Source: an archaeon (GTDB lineage Archaea > Hydrothermarchaeota > Hydrothermarchaeia > Hydrothermarchaeales > Hydrothermarchaeaceae). Taken from it: a stretch of DNA of 15,780 nucleotides. Below the pieces are notes generated by a model. That model made no database searches. It worked only from the letters and a program-made list of their open reading frames with translations, and had not been told where the DNA came from. The stretch is from the NCBI GenBank assembly GCA_018830205.1, contig JAHJSX010000085.1, positions 1 through 15,780 of the forward strand. The letters run 5' to 3'. Positions within the stretch are counted from its first letter, which is position 1. Every line of letters starts with the position of its first letter. This document shows positions 1 through 6,123 of this stretch, one piece after another. The translations under genes were made by a program, and so were the position numbers.

Positions 1-244
1 ATTTGAGCACAAGGGAAAAAAATTTGCAGTGTACCACGGGACCCTGGAATCGGTTACCGATTCACTTGTGCAAAGCAAGAAATACGACATCGTAATAAGG
101 GGCCACAACCACCTGCCACAGATTGAAGATGTGGGCGGCGTTCTTCTTATTAATCCTGGAGAACTTTGCGGGTATTCGCACGGCAAAAGAACACTGTGCC
201 TTCTGGATGTAGATAAAATGCAGGCGGAAATAAAGGAGTTCTAG
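1..244 (+). CDS. Metallophosphoesterase, YfcE/MJ0936-like phosphodiesterase (3' part)
   Basis: This is the C-terminal part of a calcineurin-like phosphoesterase; the 5' end lies outside the window. Reading from position 2 the frame is open, so the GTG at 29 is probably internal. Visible family signatures are the VYHGT segment just inside the window (the His-Gly of the metal site), RGHNH (the GH-[TN]-H metal-ligand motif) and INPGE shortly after (family consensus NPGS). Small archaeal members of this family are Mn/Ni-dependent cytoplasmic phosphodiesterases of about 160-180 residues, so roughly half is present. The physiological substrate is not known for most members. The gene ends TTC TAG three bases before the convergent DUF192 gene. 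The family call is firm; the function is generic. Confidence 0.85.
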   Translation, partial: FEHKGKKFAVYHGTLESVTDSLVQSKKYDIVIRGHNHLPQIEDVGGVLLINPGELCGYSHGKRTLCLLDVDKMQAEIKEF

Positions 245-247
245 AAA

Positions 248-718
248 TCATCCATTGTATGCACTTATGTCTACGGGGCTCCCGGTTTCAATACCATGGG
301 CGTCTGCAAACCCTGAAGGAACTTCAAGTACGTACATAGCAGGATATTCAGGCAGGTAATTTCTACAGTAGTCAGTGCACGGTGCTGCTGTTTGGGCGTC
401 AACAACCCTGAAGTCGCTGTTAATCCATATGATGTCAATAGGGAAGTCCACGTTTTTCATCCAGACTGGATATCTATCCTCTTCATTGAACACAAAGAGC
501 ATTCCCTCCCCGCTTCTAAGTCCATCCCGGTACATGAGCCCCCTCTGGCGTTCATGTTTGGTCACTGCCAACTCTGCTGTTACGGTTGTACCGTCCTTTA
601 AACCGATTTCAATTGTCGGCAGACTGCTGTAGCCCCAGGTCGTTGCCACAAAACAGAAGAAGACAATAAAAGTTGAAAGAGTTACCCATTTTAACATATG
701 GAATGTTTTGATTTTCAA
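248..718 (-). CDS. Secreted DUF192 family protein
   Basis: The 156-residue protein starts with a hydrophobic stretch (about residues 9-29, rich in V, F, I and A) that reads as a signal peptide or membrane anchor. A complete DUF192 domain follows. Visible landmarks are ERQRGLMYRDGL, GMLFVF, the WMKN-x3-P-x-DIIWI segment, PCTDYCRNY with its two Cys, and YVLEVPSG, all in the usual order. DUF192 is a small beta-rich domain of unknown function, usually exported. The gene lies 11 bases downstream of uppS on the same strand and is probably cotranscribed with it. The start at 718 is a TTG; an in-frame ATG at 697 would shorten the leader by seven residues, and neither has a good ribosome binding site. 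Family confidence is high, start confidence low. Confidence 0.85.
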   Translation of the reverse strand: MKIKTFHMLKWVTLSTFIVFFCFVATTWGYSSLPTIEIGLKDGTTVTAELAVTKHERQRGLMYRDGLRSGEGMLFVFNEEDRYPVWMKNVDFPIDIIWINSDFRVVDAQTAAPCTDYCRNYLPEYPAMYVLEVPSGFADAHGIETGSPVDISAYNG

Positions 719-729
719 GCATATAAAAA

Positions 730-1500
730 TTACTTCCCAAAACGCCTTTTTCTCTCTTGAAACGTCCTTATCGCTCGCAGGAAATCAATCTTTCTGAAAC
801 CGGGCCAGTAGGATTCGCAGAAATAAAGCTCGGAGTACGCGCTCTGCCAGAGCAGGAAGCCTGATATGCGCTCTTCACCAGATGTCCTGATTATAAGGTC
901 AGGGTCCGGCAGTCCGTTTGTATATAGGTTCTCGCTTATAGTGGATTCAGTAATAGCTTCAAGTTCGATTTTTCCGCTTTTGACATCGCCTGCAATCTTC
1001 TTCAGGGCATCGAGGACTTCAGCCCTCCCGCCATATGCCATCGCAAGGTTGAACTGCAAAACATCATAATCCTTTGTCACTTCTTCTGCGTGCTTTATGG
1101 CCTCCCGCACCCTATCAGGAAATCTTTCAATCTTGCCGATTGCCTTGACTTTGACACGGTTTTTATGGATTCTTTTGTCGCGCGCAATCTTACCAAAGTA
1201 CTCCTCAAAAATGTCGAAAAGTTTTTCCAGCTCCTCTTTTGGGCGCGAGAAATTTTCAGTGGAAAACGCGTAAACGGTTATGGTTTCAATGCCGACATCA
1301 ATGCACCACTCAAGCACATCCTCCACCTTGTCAGCACCCATGCGGTGGCCCTCCCATGGCTTGAGCCCTAACCGCTCGGCAAGCCTGCGGTTCCCATCCA
1401 TTATGATTGCGATGTGTTTTGGTATCCTGTGCTTCTTCACATCTCCTTCAAGCGACCATTCGTACAGCCGATACACCGGTTTTATAAGCGCGCCAATCAT
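730..1500 (-). CDS. uppS: Polyprenyl diphosphate synthase (cis-prenyltransferase, UppS family)
   Basis: The enzyme condenses isopentenyl diphosphates onto an allylic primer in cis. In archaea it makes the long polyprenyl phosphate that serves as the glycan lipid carrier. The 256-residue protein has the full family signature. HIAIIMDGNRR carries the catalytic Asp (residue 35), and GHRMGADKVEDVLEW and TVYAFSTENFSRP follow. Near the C-terminus are DLIIRTSGEERISGFLLW and SELYF, which bind IPP diphosphate and Mg. A longer N-terminus than in bacterial enzymes (about 25 residues before the first motif) is common in archaeal members. The ATG at 1500 follows a weak GTTAGG ribosome site. The gene is the first of a minus-strand pair with the DUF192 gene. 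Confidence 0.93.
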   Translation of the reverse strand: MIGALIKPVYRLYEWSLEGDVKKHRIPKHIAIIMDGNRRLAERLGLKPWEGHRMGADKVEDVLEWCIDVGIETITVYAFSTENFSRPKEELEKLFDIFEEYFGKIARDKRIHKNRVKVKAIGKIERFPDRVREAIKHAEEVTKDYDVLQFNLAMAYGGRAEVLDALKKIAGDVKSGKIELEAITESTISENLYTNGLPDPDLIIRTSGEERISGFLLWQSAYSELYFCESYWPGFRKIDFLRAIRTFQERKRRFGK

Positions 1501-1527
1501 CCTAACTTCACCATTTGATTTTCCCGC

Positions 1528-1536
1528 TATTAAAAA
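1528..1536 (-). promoter_or_regulatory. Putative TATA box for uppS
   Basis: Read on the minus strand this is TTTTTAATA within AAGCTTTTTAATAGCGGG, about 30 bases before the uppS ATG. It stands out as the AT-rich core in a more GC-rich leader. It is placed correctly for an archaeal TATA element giving a very short leader. This is inference from position and composition only. Confidence 0.35.
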
Positions 1537-1570
1537 GCTTCCTGATGCCCCTGCCCCGCTTATCCAAAAC

Positions 1571-1589
1571 TTTTTTATTAAAATAAATC
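1571..1589 (+). promoter_or_regulatory. Putative TATA box for the EF-like gene
   Basis: An AT-only run TTTTTTATTAAAATAAAT lies 22-40 bases before the ATG at 1611. This is the usual place for an archaeal TATA box feeding a short leader that carries the GGTGA ribosome site at 1602-1606. The spacing is consistent; no experimental support is visible. Confidence 0.4.
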
Positions 1590-1610
1590 CTATTGATAAA
1601 TGGTGAATTA

Positions 1611-1868
1611 ATGGAAAAAGAAAAGGTAGGAAAGGTGTTTACTTATTTTTCCAAGGTTGGGGTTGCAGGCATTGAACTTACAGACGGTCCTCTTGCCATA
1701 GGAGATAAAATCTCGATTGAGGGGGCCACCACGAACCTTGAGCAGGACCTCGACAGCATGCAGATAGACAGGACCGAAGTCGCAAGTGCAAAGAAGGGCC
1801 AGCAGGTCGGCCTCAAGGTAAAAGACCGCGTGCGGCCAGGTGACGTGGTATACAAGATAATAGAGTGA
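1611..1868 (+). CDS. Small translation elongation factor-like protein (EF-Tu domain 2-like)
   Basis: This 85-residue protein is a single beta-barrel resembling domain 2 of EF-Tu/EF-1A, with no GTPase domain. Diagnostic stretches are VGKVFTYFSKVGVAGIEL, GDKISIEGATTNLEQ, DSMQIDR, GQQVGLKV and RPGDVVYKI, which match a widespread archaeal and anaerobe family annotated only as elongation factor-like. Its role is unknown; translation or binding of modified RNA is usually assumed. The start chosen is ATG 1611, preceded by GGTGA with good spacing. An in-frame TTG at 1593 would add six residues and overrun that ribosome site, so it is disfavoured. The gene stands alone, divergent from uppS. Confidence 0.85.
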   Translation: MEKEKVGKVFTYFSKVGVAGIELTDGPLAIGDKISIEGATTNLEQDLDSMQIDRTEVASAKKGQQVGLKVKDRVRPGDVVYKIIE

Positions 1869-2345
1869 GCGCTTCCCCAAACTTATTATAGAGAGAATAT
1901 TTTAGATTGAAACAGGTGAGGATAAAGGTAAATCATTGCACCTGGACGAATGCCTAAAATTACCTGAAAATTTTACCCAATTCAAAATATATGTATGTAT
2001 ATTATAGTTACGGTATATCGTTTCATAGAGTAATAAATCCATATCTAACTTCTCTGGATACTCTTCCATGCGGTATTAAAATCAGGGGTTCAAATTTTAC
2101 GTTTATTTTAGGGATTTTTGTAATCACAATGTTGGCTTTTTCACATTGTACTATAAATCATCTCTGGATTGATAATAATTATTTCCTTGTACCGGTATCT
2201 ATTAGAGCTGGAACTTGGTATCTGGATGTGAAAGATAACACAGACCGGATTTGATTTTGGCAAGTTAACGGCGGAATAAAACCCCTCTATGTTAAAATTT
2301 CTTTTCACTAATCTTTGTATTTGTTACTATTATGTGTGGGATTGT
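1869..2345. other. AT-rich intergenic region without a convincing gene
   Basis: About 480 bases separate the EF-like gene from the HTH gene, with clearly lower GC than either side. The only long open frame (1991-2254, plus, 87 codons) begins in low-complexity TATGTATGTATATTATAG sequence. It shows no family I recognise and lacks a ribosome site. One inverted pair, CAGGTG (1913-1918) and CACCTG (1939-1944), could form a 6-bp stem with a 20-base loop. A possible TATA element for the HTH gene is the GTTAAAATTTC run near 2290. I see no tRNA, rRNA or repeat array here. It may hold a degraded gene, an unrecognised small RNA, or only promoter sequence. Confidence 0.5.
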
Positions 2346-2579
2346 ATGAATAACGAGGATAAAGCCGAAATTGTAGTACTGAGGGGCCTAGGGTATACGC
2401 AAGAAGAAATAGCCAATAAAATCGGTGTTACAAAGGAGGCAGTGAGCTATCATCTTGGAAAATTTAAGGACCGGGCAAACGAAGTGGGCGTTAATAGAGC
2501 CTACTCGGAAATTATGCTGCTCGCAGGCCCAAACTTTGCATTGCAAAACGTGCTAAAAACGATATTTAGTCTAGAATGA
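2346..2579 (+). CDS. Small helix-turn-helix protein, candidate regulator of the PHA cluster
   Basis: The 77-residue protein has a clear HTH at residues 15-40. TQEEIANKIGV forms the second helix and turn, and TKEAVSYHLGKF forms the recognition helix, as in sigma-70 region 4-like and homeodomain-like folds. The C-terminal half (about residues 48-77, including IMLLAGPNFALQNVL) is hydrophobic and could dimerise. It does not resemble bacterial PhaR or the AbrB-type haloarchaeal PhaR. The start chosen is ATG 2346. A longer frame from 2289 would add 19 Cys/Tyr/Phe-rich residues that do not look like protein. The gene ends 64 bases before the first phasin-like start, in the same direction. A role in controlling the PHA genes is inferred from position alone. 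Confidence 0.7.
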   Translation: MNNEDKAEIVVLRGLGYTQEEIANKIGVTKEAVSYHLGKFKDRANEVGVNRAYSEIMLLAGPNFALQNVLKTIFSLE

Positions 2580-2608
2580 GCGAGCCTGGCCCCAAGTCGA
2601 AAGTTGAG

Positions 2609-2624
2609 TTTTAAAAAAATAAAA
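2609..2624 (+). promoter_or_regulatory. AT-rich element before the PHA cluster (possible TATA box)
   Basis: The run TTTTAAAAAAATAAAA sits between the HTH gene and the first copy of the repeated start module. If it is a TATA box, transcription would begin roughly at 2635-2645. That would remove the first ribosome site (2631) from the message and leave the second copy (2721) as the functional one. This is a speculative reading; the run may simply be leader sequence. Confidence 0.25.
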
Positions 2625-2629
2625 CATAA

Positions 2630-2678
2630 TGGAGGAAAATAATATGACAACGAAGAATAACACAGCAGAAAAAAAAGA
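2630..2678 (+). repeat. Start-module repeat, copy A
   Basis: This is the first of three identical 49-bp copies (A 2630-2678, B 2720-2768, C 3252-3300). Each contains TGGAGG, an ATG about eight bases further on, and codons for MTTKNNTAEKK, ending in an A8 tract. A and B lie exactly 90 bp apart, and their identity extends leftward to 2623 and 2713. Weaker similarity continues to the right into the EK-x-x-x-x-x-x-W segment. Confidence 0.95.
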
Positions 2679-3216
2679 GGATACGAGGGAAAAGAGCTTA
2701 ATCGAGAAATTGAACATAATGGAGGAAAATAATATGACAACGAAGAATAACACAGCAGAAAAAAAAGACGATATAATGGAAAAGAACTTTGTCGAGATGT
2801 GGGCGGACTGCTATGAAAACATGTCTAAGATGTGCAGGGCTTCTTACTTTAAAGCTTGCAACTCATATGCAGATGCTACGGAGAAAGCGGTGGAGATGGC
2901 AAGGAGCCAGGCCAAGCCGGAAGACTATATGGAGCGTTATAGCTCCTGGATGAAAACCAGCATGGAGATGTCCAAGGATTCCTATTCAAATATGATGGAA
3001 AATATGAAGGACATGGGCAAGATGGCATCGGAACTGGCCAAAAATTTGATGCCCTTTGATATGGACACGAGGTCATCCGATGTTTACATGAAGATGTGCG
3101 ATACCTGGGCGTCTGCCATGGAAGACATGTCAGGGGAGATGCTAAAAACCTGCGCCACCCATGAGAAATCCATGAAGAAGATGACGAAAACATACACCGA
3201 TACCTACCTGGCTTAA
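2644..3216 (+). CDS. Methionine-rich phasin-like protein with duplicated N-terminus
   Basis: A 190-residue helical, charged protein with no signal peptide or membrane segment. Its N-terminus carries the peptide MTTKNNTAEKK twice (residues 1-11 and 31-41) because of a 90-bp in-frame tandem duplication. The rest is predicted alpha-helical and very rich in Met: 24 of the 160 residues after the second start, by my count, plus five Cys. The segment YMERYSSWMKTSMEMS (about 95-110) is a degenerate version of the Y-x-x-F-Y-x-x-W-x-x-T-Y motif repeated in the next two genes. This supports a role as a phasin or PHA-synthase-associated protein on the granule surface. Both ATG 2644 and ATG 2734 have perfect GGAGG sites, so either or both may be used. 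I do not recognise it as an established family; the function comes from context and motif. Confidence 0.6.
   Translation: MTTKNNTAEKKEDTREKSLIEKLNIMEENNMTTKNNTAEKKDDIMEKNFVEMWADCYENMSKMCRASYFKACNSYADATEKAVEMARSQAKPEDYMERYSSWMKTSMEMSKDSYSNMMENMKDMGKMASELAKNLMPFDMDTRSSDVYMKMCDTWASAMEDMSGEMLKTCATHEKSMKKMTKTYTDTYLA
2720..2768 (+). repeat. Start-module repeat, copy B
   Basis: This is the second identical 49-bp copy, in frame with copy A inside the same reading frame. It has its own GGAGG (2721) and ATG (2734), so it could serve as an internal start for a 160-residue product. Alternatively it encodes a repeated N-terminal peptide in a 190-residue product. Confidence 0.95.
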
Positions 3217-3251
3217 ACCTTGGGTTATGGTGTTTATTCAAGGCTAAAAAC

Positions 3252-3300
3252 TGGAGGAAAATAATATGACAACGAAGAATAACACAGCAGAAAAAAAAGA
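3252..3300 (+). repeat. Start-module repeat, copy C
   Basis: This is the third identical 49-bp copy, forming the ribosome site, start codon and first eleven codons of the next gene. The bases just upstream differ from copies A and B, which fixes the left limit at 3252. Confidence 0.95.
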
Positions 3301-4366
3301 GACAGTGACGGAAAAGAGCCCCTATAAAAATTGGGCAAAAGGTTATGAGGAACTACAAAAGACCTGGCTGGATTCCTATCAGGCCCTTTACGGTCCATGG
3401 GTGGATGTAATGAAGGATCTGTCCTTGGAGATGGAAGAAATGGCGAAAGGGAACGTAACCCCGAAGGTCTACAAGAAGTTCTATGACCGCTGGGTGGAGA
3501 CATATACAAAGACCTTTGGCAAGCTGCCGGAGCCAATCATGCCCACCACAGATATCTTGGAGCATATGCAAAAAGGGGCAAAGGACTCCACGGAACTTTA
3601 TAATTCATGGATCCAGGAACTGGAGAAGATTTCAAAGGACACATCCAATGTCTTGAAGGGAGAAGCAGACCCCCTGGCGTTCAAGGAGCTGTATGGCCGC
3701 TGGACGAAGACCTATTACAAGATTTACAAAGATTCCCTTGGACTGCCTGCCATGGAGCCCATGAGAGAGGTCCTCAAGCATTTTACCGGGATGCCGGATT
3801 TGTATTCAGAGACCTTCAAGGGGTTCTCAAATATGTGGATTGACTCCTACATGAAACTCTATACCCCCTGGATGGAGGCCATTACAGAGATGTCGGCGAA
3901 GGTAGAGGAGATATCCAGAAAGACCTCAGGGCCTGAAGCCTACAAAGAGTTCTACGACCTGTGGACAAATACCTACAAAGAAACCCTTGAAAAATTCCCT
4001 GAGATGCCGTCCATCATCCCTACAAAAGAGCAGCTGCAGAATTTTTCAGAGAATTTCAATGGTTACCTGAAACTGTACAAGTCTTGGATCGAAACCCTGG
4101 AGACGATGTCAGAAAAGACGGATGAAATAGTCAAAACTGGCAAGGACCCGAAAGAATATAAAAAGTTCTTTGACCTTTGGGTTAAGACATATGAAACGGC
4201 ATTTGACAATTTCTTTGCCACCCTTCCTATGCTTGGACCTATGAAAGAGATGTTCGGGCCTGTAAAGAAGACATCCAAGATGTACTCCGACACCTATCTG
4301 AATTTCTCGAAGATGTGGACCAACTCCTATTTGACGCTCTACAAAAAGGGAGAACCGGCTGAATGA
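3266..4366 (+). CDS. Repeat-containing PhaE/phasin-like protein
   Basis: A 366-residue soluble, mostly helical protein. It has the shared N-terminal peptide MTTKNNTAEKK followed by four degenerate units of about 70-90 residues. The core motif appears as YKKFYDRWVETYTKTF (69-84), FKELYGRWTKTYYKIY (139-154), YKEFYDLWTNTYKETL (226-241) and YKKFFDLWVKTYETAF (298-313). Each is preceded by a W-containing helix (for example LYNSWIQELE, LYTPWMEAI, LYKSWIETLE) and followed by a proline-rich P-x-x-P-x-x-x linker. This pattern resembles the helical core of class III PHA synthase subunit PhaE, here multiplied. PhaE activates PhaC, and phasins coat granules; which role this copy has cannot be told. The start has a strong GGAGG (3253). 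Its stop overlaps the next start as ATGA, suggesting coupled translation with PhaE. Confidence 0.7.
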   Translation: MTTKNNTAEKKETVTEKSPYKNWAKGYEELQKTWLDSYQALYGPWVDVMKDLSLEMEEMAKGNVTPKVYKKFYDRWVETYTKTFGKLPEPIMPTTDILEHMQKGAKDSTELYNSWIQELEKISKDTSNVLKGEADPLAFKELYGRWTKTYYKIYKDSLGLPAMEPMREVLKHFTGMPDLYSETFKGFSNMWIDSYMKLYTPWMEAITEMSAKVEEISRKTSGPEAYKEFYDLWTNTYKETLEKFPEMPSIIPTKEQLQNFSENFNGYLKLYKSWIETLETMSEKTDEIVKTGKDPKEYKKFFDLWVKTYETAFDNFFATLPMLGPMKEMFGPVKKTSKMYSDTYLNFSKMWTNSYLTLYKKGEPAE

Positions 4367-5091
4367 ACAAGGAATTCTTCGATCAATGGACGAAGACTCA
4401 GGAGGAAACCCTGGGCAGGTTTACCAAGGACCCCCTGCTTCTGGGTCCCACCAGAGAGACCTCTGAGAAGGTCCTCAAAAACATGAAAGCCTCCCTTAAA
4501 TTCTATGGCACCTGGGCGAATTTCTGCCTGAAATTCCAGGGCCCCTCGACCACAGCCATGGAGGAATTGTACAACCAGACGGCTGATATGATGAAAGGGG
4601 AAGTAAGTCCCGGGGACGACTATAAGGAGTTCTACAAACGCTGGATAGAGACATACGAGAAGACCTTTGACGGGTTTTTGGGGTCAGAAGAGTTCTCCGC
4701 CGACCTCGCTGCCTTCGTTGGTGACTTCATGGATTTCAAGAAAGGCCATGAGGACCTCCTTGAGGATCAGTTGAAGAGGATGTCGATTCCAACAAAAGGC
4801 GATTTGGATGCAGCCTTTAAGGACATCTATATCCTGAAGAAAAAGGTCAAGGACATGGACTCCCTCAGAGAAAATGTGGATGGACTGTCTGCCGACATGG
4901 TTTCCACAAAGAATGACCTACAAAAGGCCAAAATGGAAATCGCCGCTGACTCCCTCAGGAAAAAGGTGGATGGACTGTCTGCCGACCTGGTTTCCACAAA
5001 GAATGACCTACAAAAGGCCAAAATGGAAATCGCCGCTTTGAAGAAAAAGATGGAAACGCCCTCAAAAAAGACCCGTCCTTCTAAAAAGTGA
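4363..5091 (+). CDS. phaE: Class III PHA synthase subunit PhaE-like protein
   Basis: A 242-residue partner of PhaC. The best PhaE hallmark is near the C-terminus: IPTKGDLDAAFKDIYILKKK (about 142-161). It matches the P-T-[KR]-x-[DE]-[LIV]-D-x-x-x-x-x-[IL]-Y-x-L-[KR] tail of known PhaE proteins, the region that contacts PhaC. Upstream, YKEFYKRWIETYEKTF (87-102) is the same motif repeated in the preceding gene. The N-terminus itself (EFFDQWTKTQEETL, residues 4-17) begins inside such a unit. The tail carries a 30-residue direct repeat (166-195 and 196-225, DSLR...EIAA), likely coiled coil, then a Lys/Pro/Ser-rich end. The gene overlaps its upstream neighbour by 4 bp and is followed 24 bases later by phaC. 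Confidence 0.78.
   Translation: MNKEFFDQWTKTQEETLGRFTKDPLLLGPTRETSEKVLKNMKASLKFYGTWANFCLKFQGPSTTAMEELYNQTADMMKGEVSPGDDYKEFYKRWIETYEKTFDGFLGSEEFSADLAAFVGDFMDFKKGHEDLLEDQLKRMSIPTKGDLDAAFKDIYILKKKVKDMDSLRENVDGLSADMVSTKNDLQKAKMEIAADSLRKKVDGLSADLVSTKNDLQKAKMEIAALKKKMETPSKKTRPSKK
4858..5037 (+). repeat. 90-bp tandem duplication in the phaE 3' end
   Basis: The two copies, 4858-4947 and 4948-5037, differ at four of 90 positions by my alignment. Three differences change the residue (E to K, N to K, M to L) and one is silent in an Arg codon. The copies are in frame and each adds 30 residues of predicted coiled coil. Near identity at the DNA level points to a fairly recent duplication. Confidence 0.93.
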
Positions 5092-5115
5092 TAGTAGATT
5101 ATAAGGAGATTTTTC

Positions 5116-6108
5116 ATGGAAGCAATTAGAGAGATAGACATCGGCACAACACCCCACGAGGTAGTCTATGAAGAGGACAAACTGAAACTCCTCCACTATC
5201 ATCCTACCGTCAAAAAAACCCACCCGGTGCCGCTTTTGGTGGTTTACGCCCTGGTAAACCGGCAGTACATGCTGGACCTCCAGCCGGACCGGAGCATAAT
5301 CAAAAAGTTGCTGGACGAGGGCTTTGACCTGTACATGATAGACTGGGGATACCCAACCCTCGGAGACAAGTTCCTGACCCTGGACGATTACGTCAACGGA
5401 TACATCGACAACGTGGTGAACGTCGTCAAGAGGAGGTCAGGCACGGAAAAGATTACCCTCATGGGGGTCTGTCAGGGCGGGACCTTTTCCGTCATGTATT
5501 CTGCCCTTCACCCTGAGAATGTGAAGAACCTCATCACCCTGGTCACACCCATCGACTTCGATACCGATAAGGGGCTTCTCAATATCTGGTCAAGGAATCT
5601 TGATGTTGATAAGGTCGTCGATACTCTGGGCAACGTTCCAGGGGAATTTTTGAACACGATGTTCCTTTTGATGAACCCCGTCCGGCTTTTGATTGACAAA
5701 TACGTCGGTTTTGCGGAGAAGATGGATGATGAGGAATTCGTCAAGAACTTCCTCCGGATGGAGAAGTGGATCTTCGACAGCCCGGACCAGGCGGGAGAGG
5801 CCTACAGGCAGTTCATCAAGGACTGCTATCAGAAAAACCTGTTGATAAAAAATGAAATGGAGATAGGAGGAAGGCTCATAGACCTGCGAAAAATCGACAT
5901 GCCGGTCTTGAATGTCTATGCAGAATACGACCATCTAGTCCCTCCGGACTCAAGCAAGCCATTAACTGATGCAATATCTAGCAAAGACAAGGATATCCTG
6001 GCGATTCCATCCGGACATATTGGTATCTTTGTGGGGTCAAAATCCCAGAAGGTAGTGTGCCCGGAGATCGTGAAATGGTTGAAACCAAGATCGACAATTA
6101 AAAAGTAA
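5116..6108 (+). CDS. phaC: Class III poly(3-hydroxyalkanoate) synthase, subunit PhaC
   Basis: The enzyme polymerises (R)-3-hydroxyacyl-CoA to PHA on the granule surface, together with PhaE. The 330-residue alpha/beta-hydrolase has the PhaC lipase-like box GVCQGG, with nucleophile Cys119 in place of Ser. It also has Asp272 in AEYDHLVPP and His301 in PSGHIGIFVGS, a complete Cys-Asp-His triad at positions parallel to the well-studied class III enzyme. Other family landmarks are PLLVVYALVNRQYMLDL near the start, YMIDWGYP, LDDYVNGYI and the W-I-F-D-S-P-D-Q-A segment. The length is close to that of bacterial class III PhaC (about 355). A good AAGGAGA site lies eight bases before the ATG. It is followed 15 bases later by the reductase gene, consistent with one operon. 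Confidence 0.95.
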   Translation: MEAIREIDIGTTPHEVVYEEDKLKLLHYHPTVKKTHPVPLLVVYALVNRQYMLDLQPDRSIIKKLLDEGFDLYMIDWGYPTLGDKFLTLDDYVNGYIDNVVNVVKRRSGTEKITLMGVCQGGTFSVMYSALHPENVKNLITLVTPIDFDTDKGLLNIWSRNLDVDKVVDTLGNVPGEFLNTMFLLMNPVRLLIDKYVGFAEKMDDEEFVKNFLRMEKWIFDSPDQAGEAYRQFIKDCYQKNLLIKNEMEIGGRLIDLRKIDMPVLNVYAEYDHLVPPDSSKPLTDAISSKDKDILAIPSGHIGIFVGSKSQKVVCPEIVKWLKPRSTIKK

Positions 6109-6123
6109 AGGAGGCAGAAAAAG

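Noticed and set aside
1904..1912. GATTGAAAC resembling the end of a CRISPR repeat
   Set aside because: It occurs once, with no regularly spaced copies nearby, so there is no array.
1991..2254. Open frame of 87 codons in the intergenic region
   Set aside because: It begins in low-complexity AT sequence, has no ribosome site and no recognisable motif, and its composition matches non-coding sequence. It is kept only as part of the intergenic entry.
2664..2677. A8 tract in the repeated start module as a programmed slippage site
   Set aside because: The frame is already open on both sides in all three copies, and I see no shifted product that would make sense. It could be revisited with RNA data.
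3217..3251. Possible hairpin CCTTG...CAAGG between the first two phasin-like genes
   Set aside because: Five base pairs with a 16-base loop and no T-run afterwards; too weak to call a terminator or processing site.
3234..3571. Long antisense frames over the phasin-like genes
   Set aside because: They are mirror images of strongly biased helical repeat coding sequence, rich in Pro, Ser and Phe, with no motif or ribosome site.
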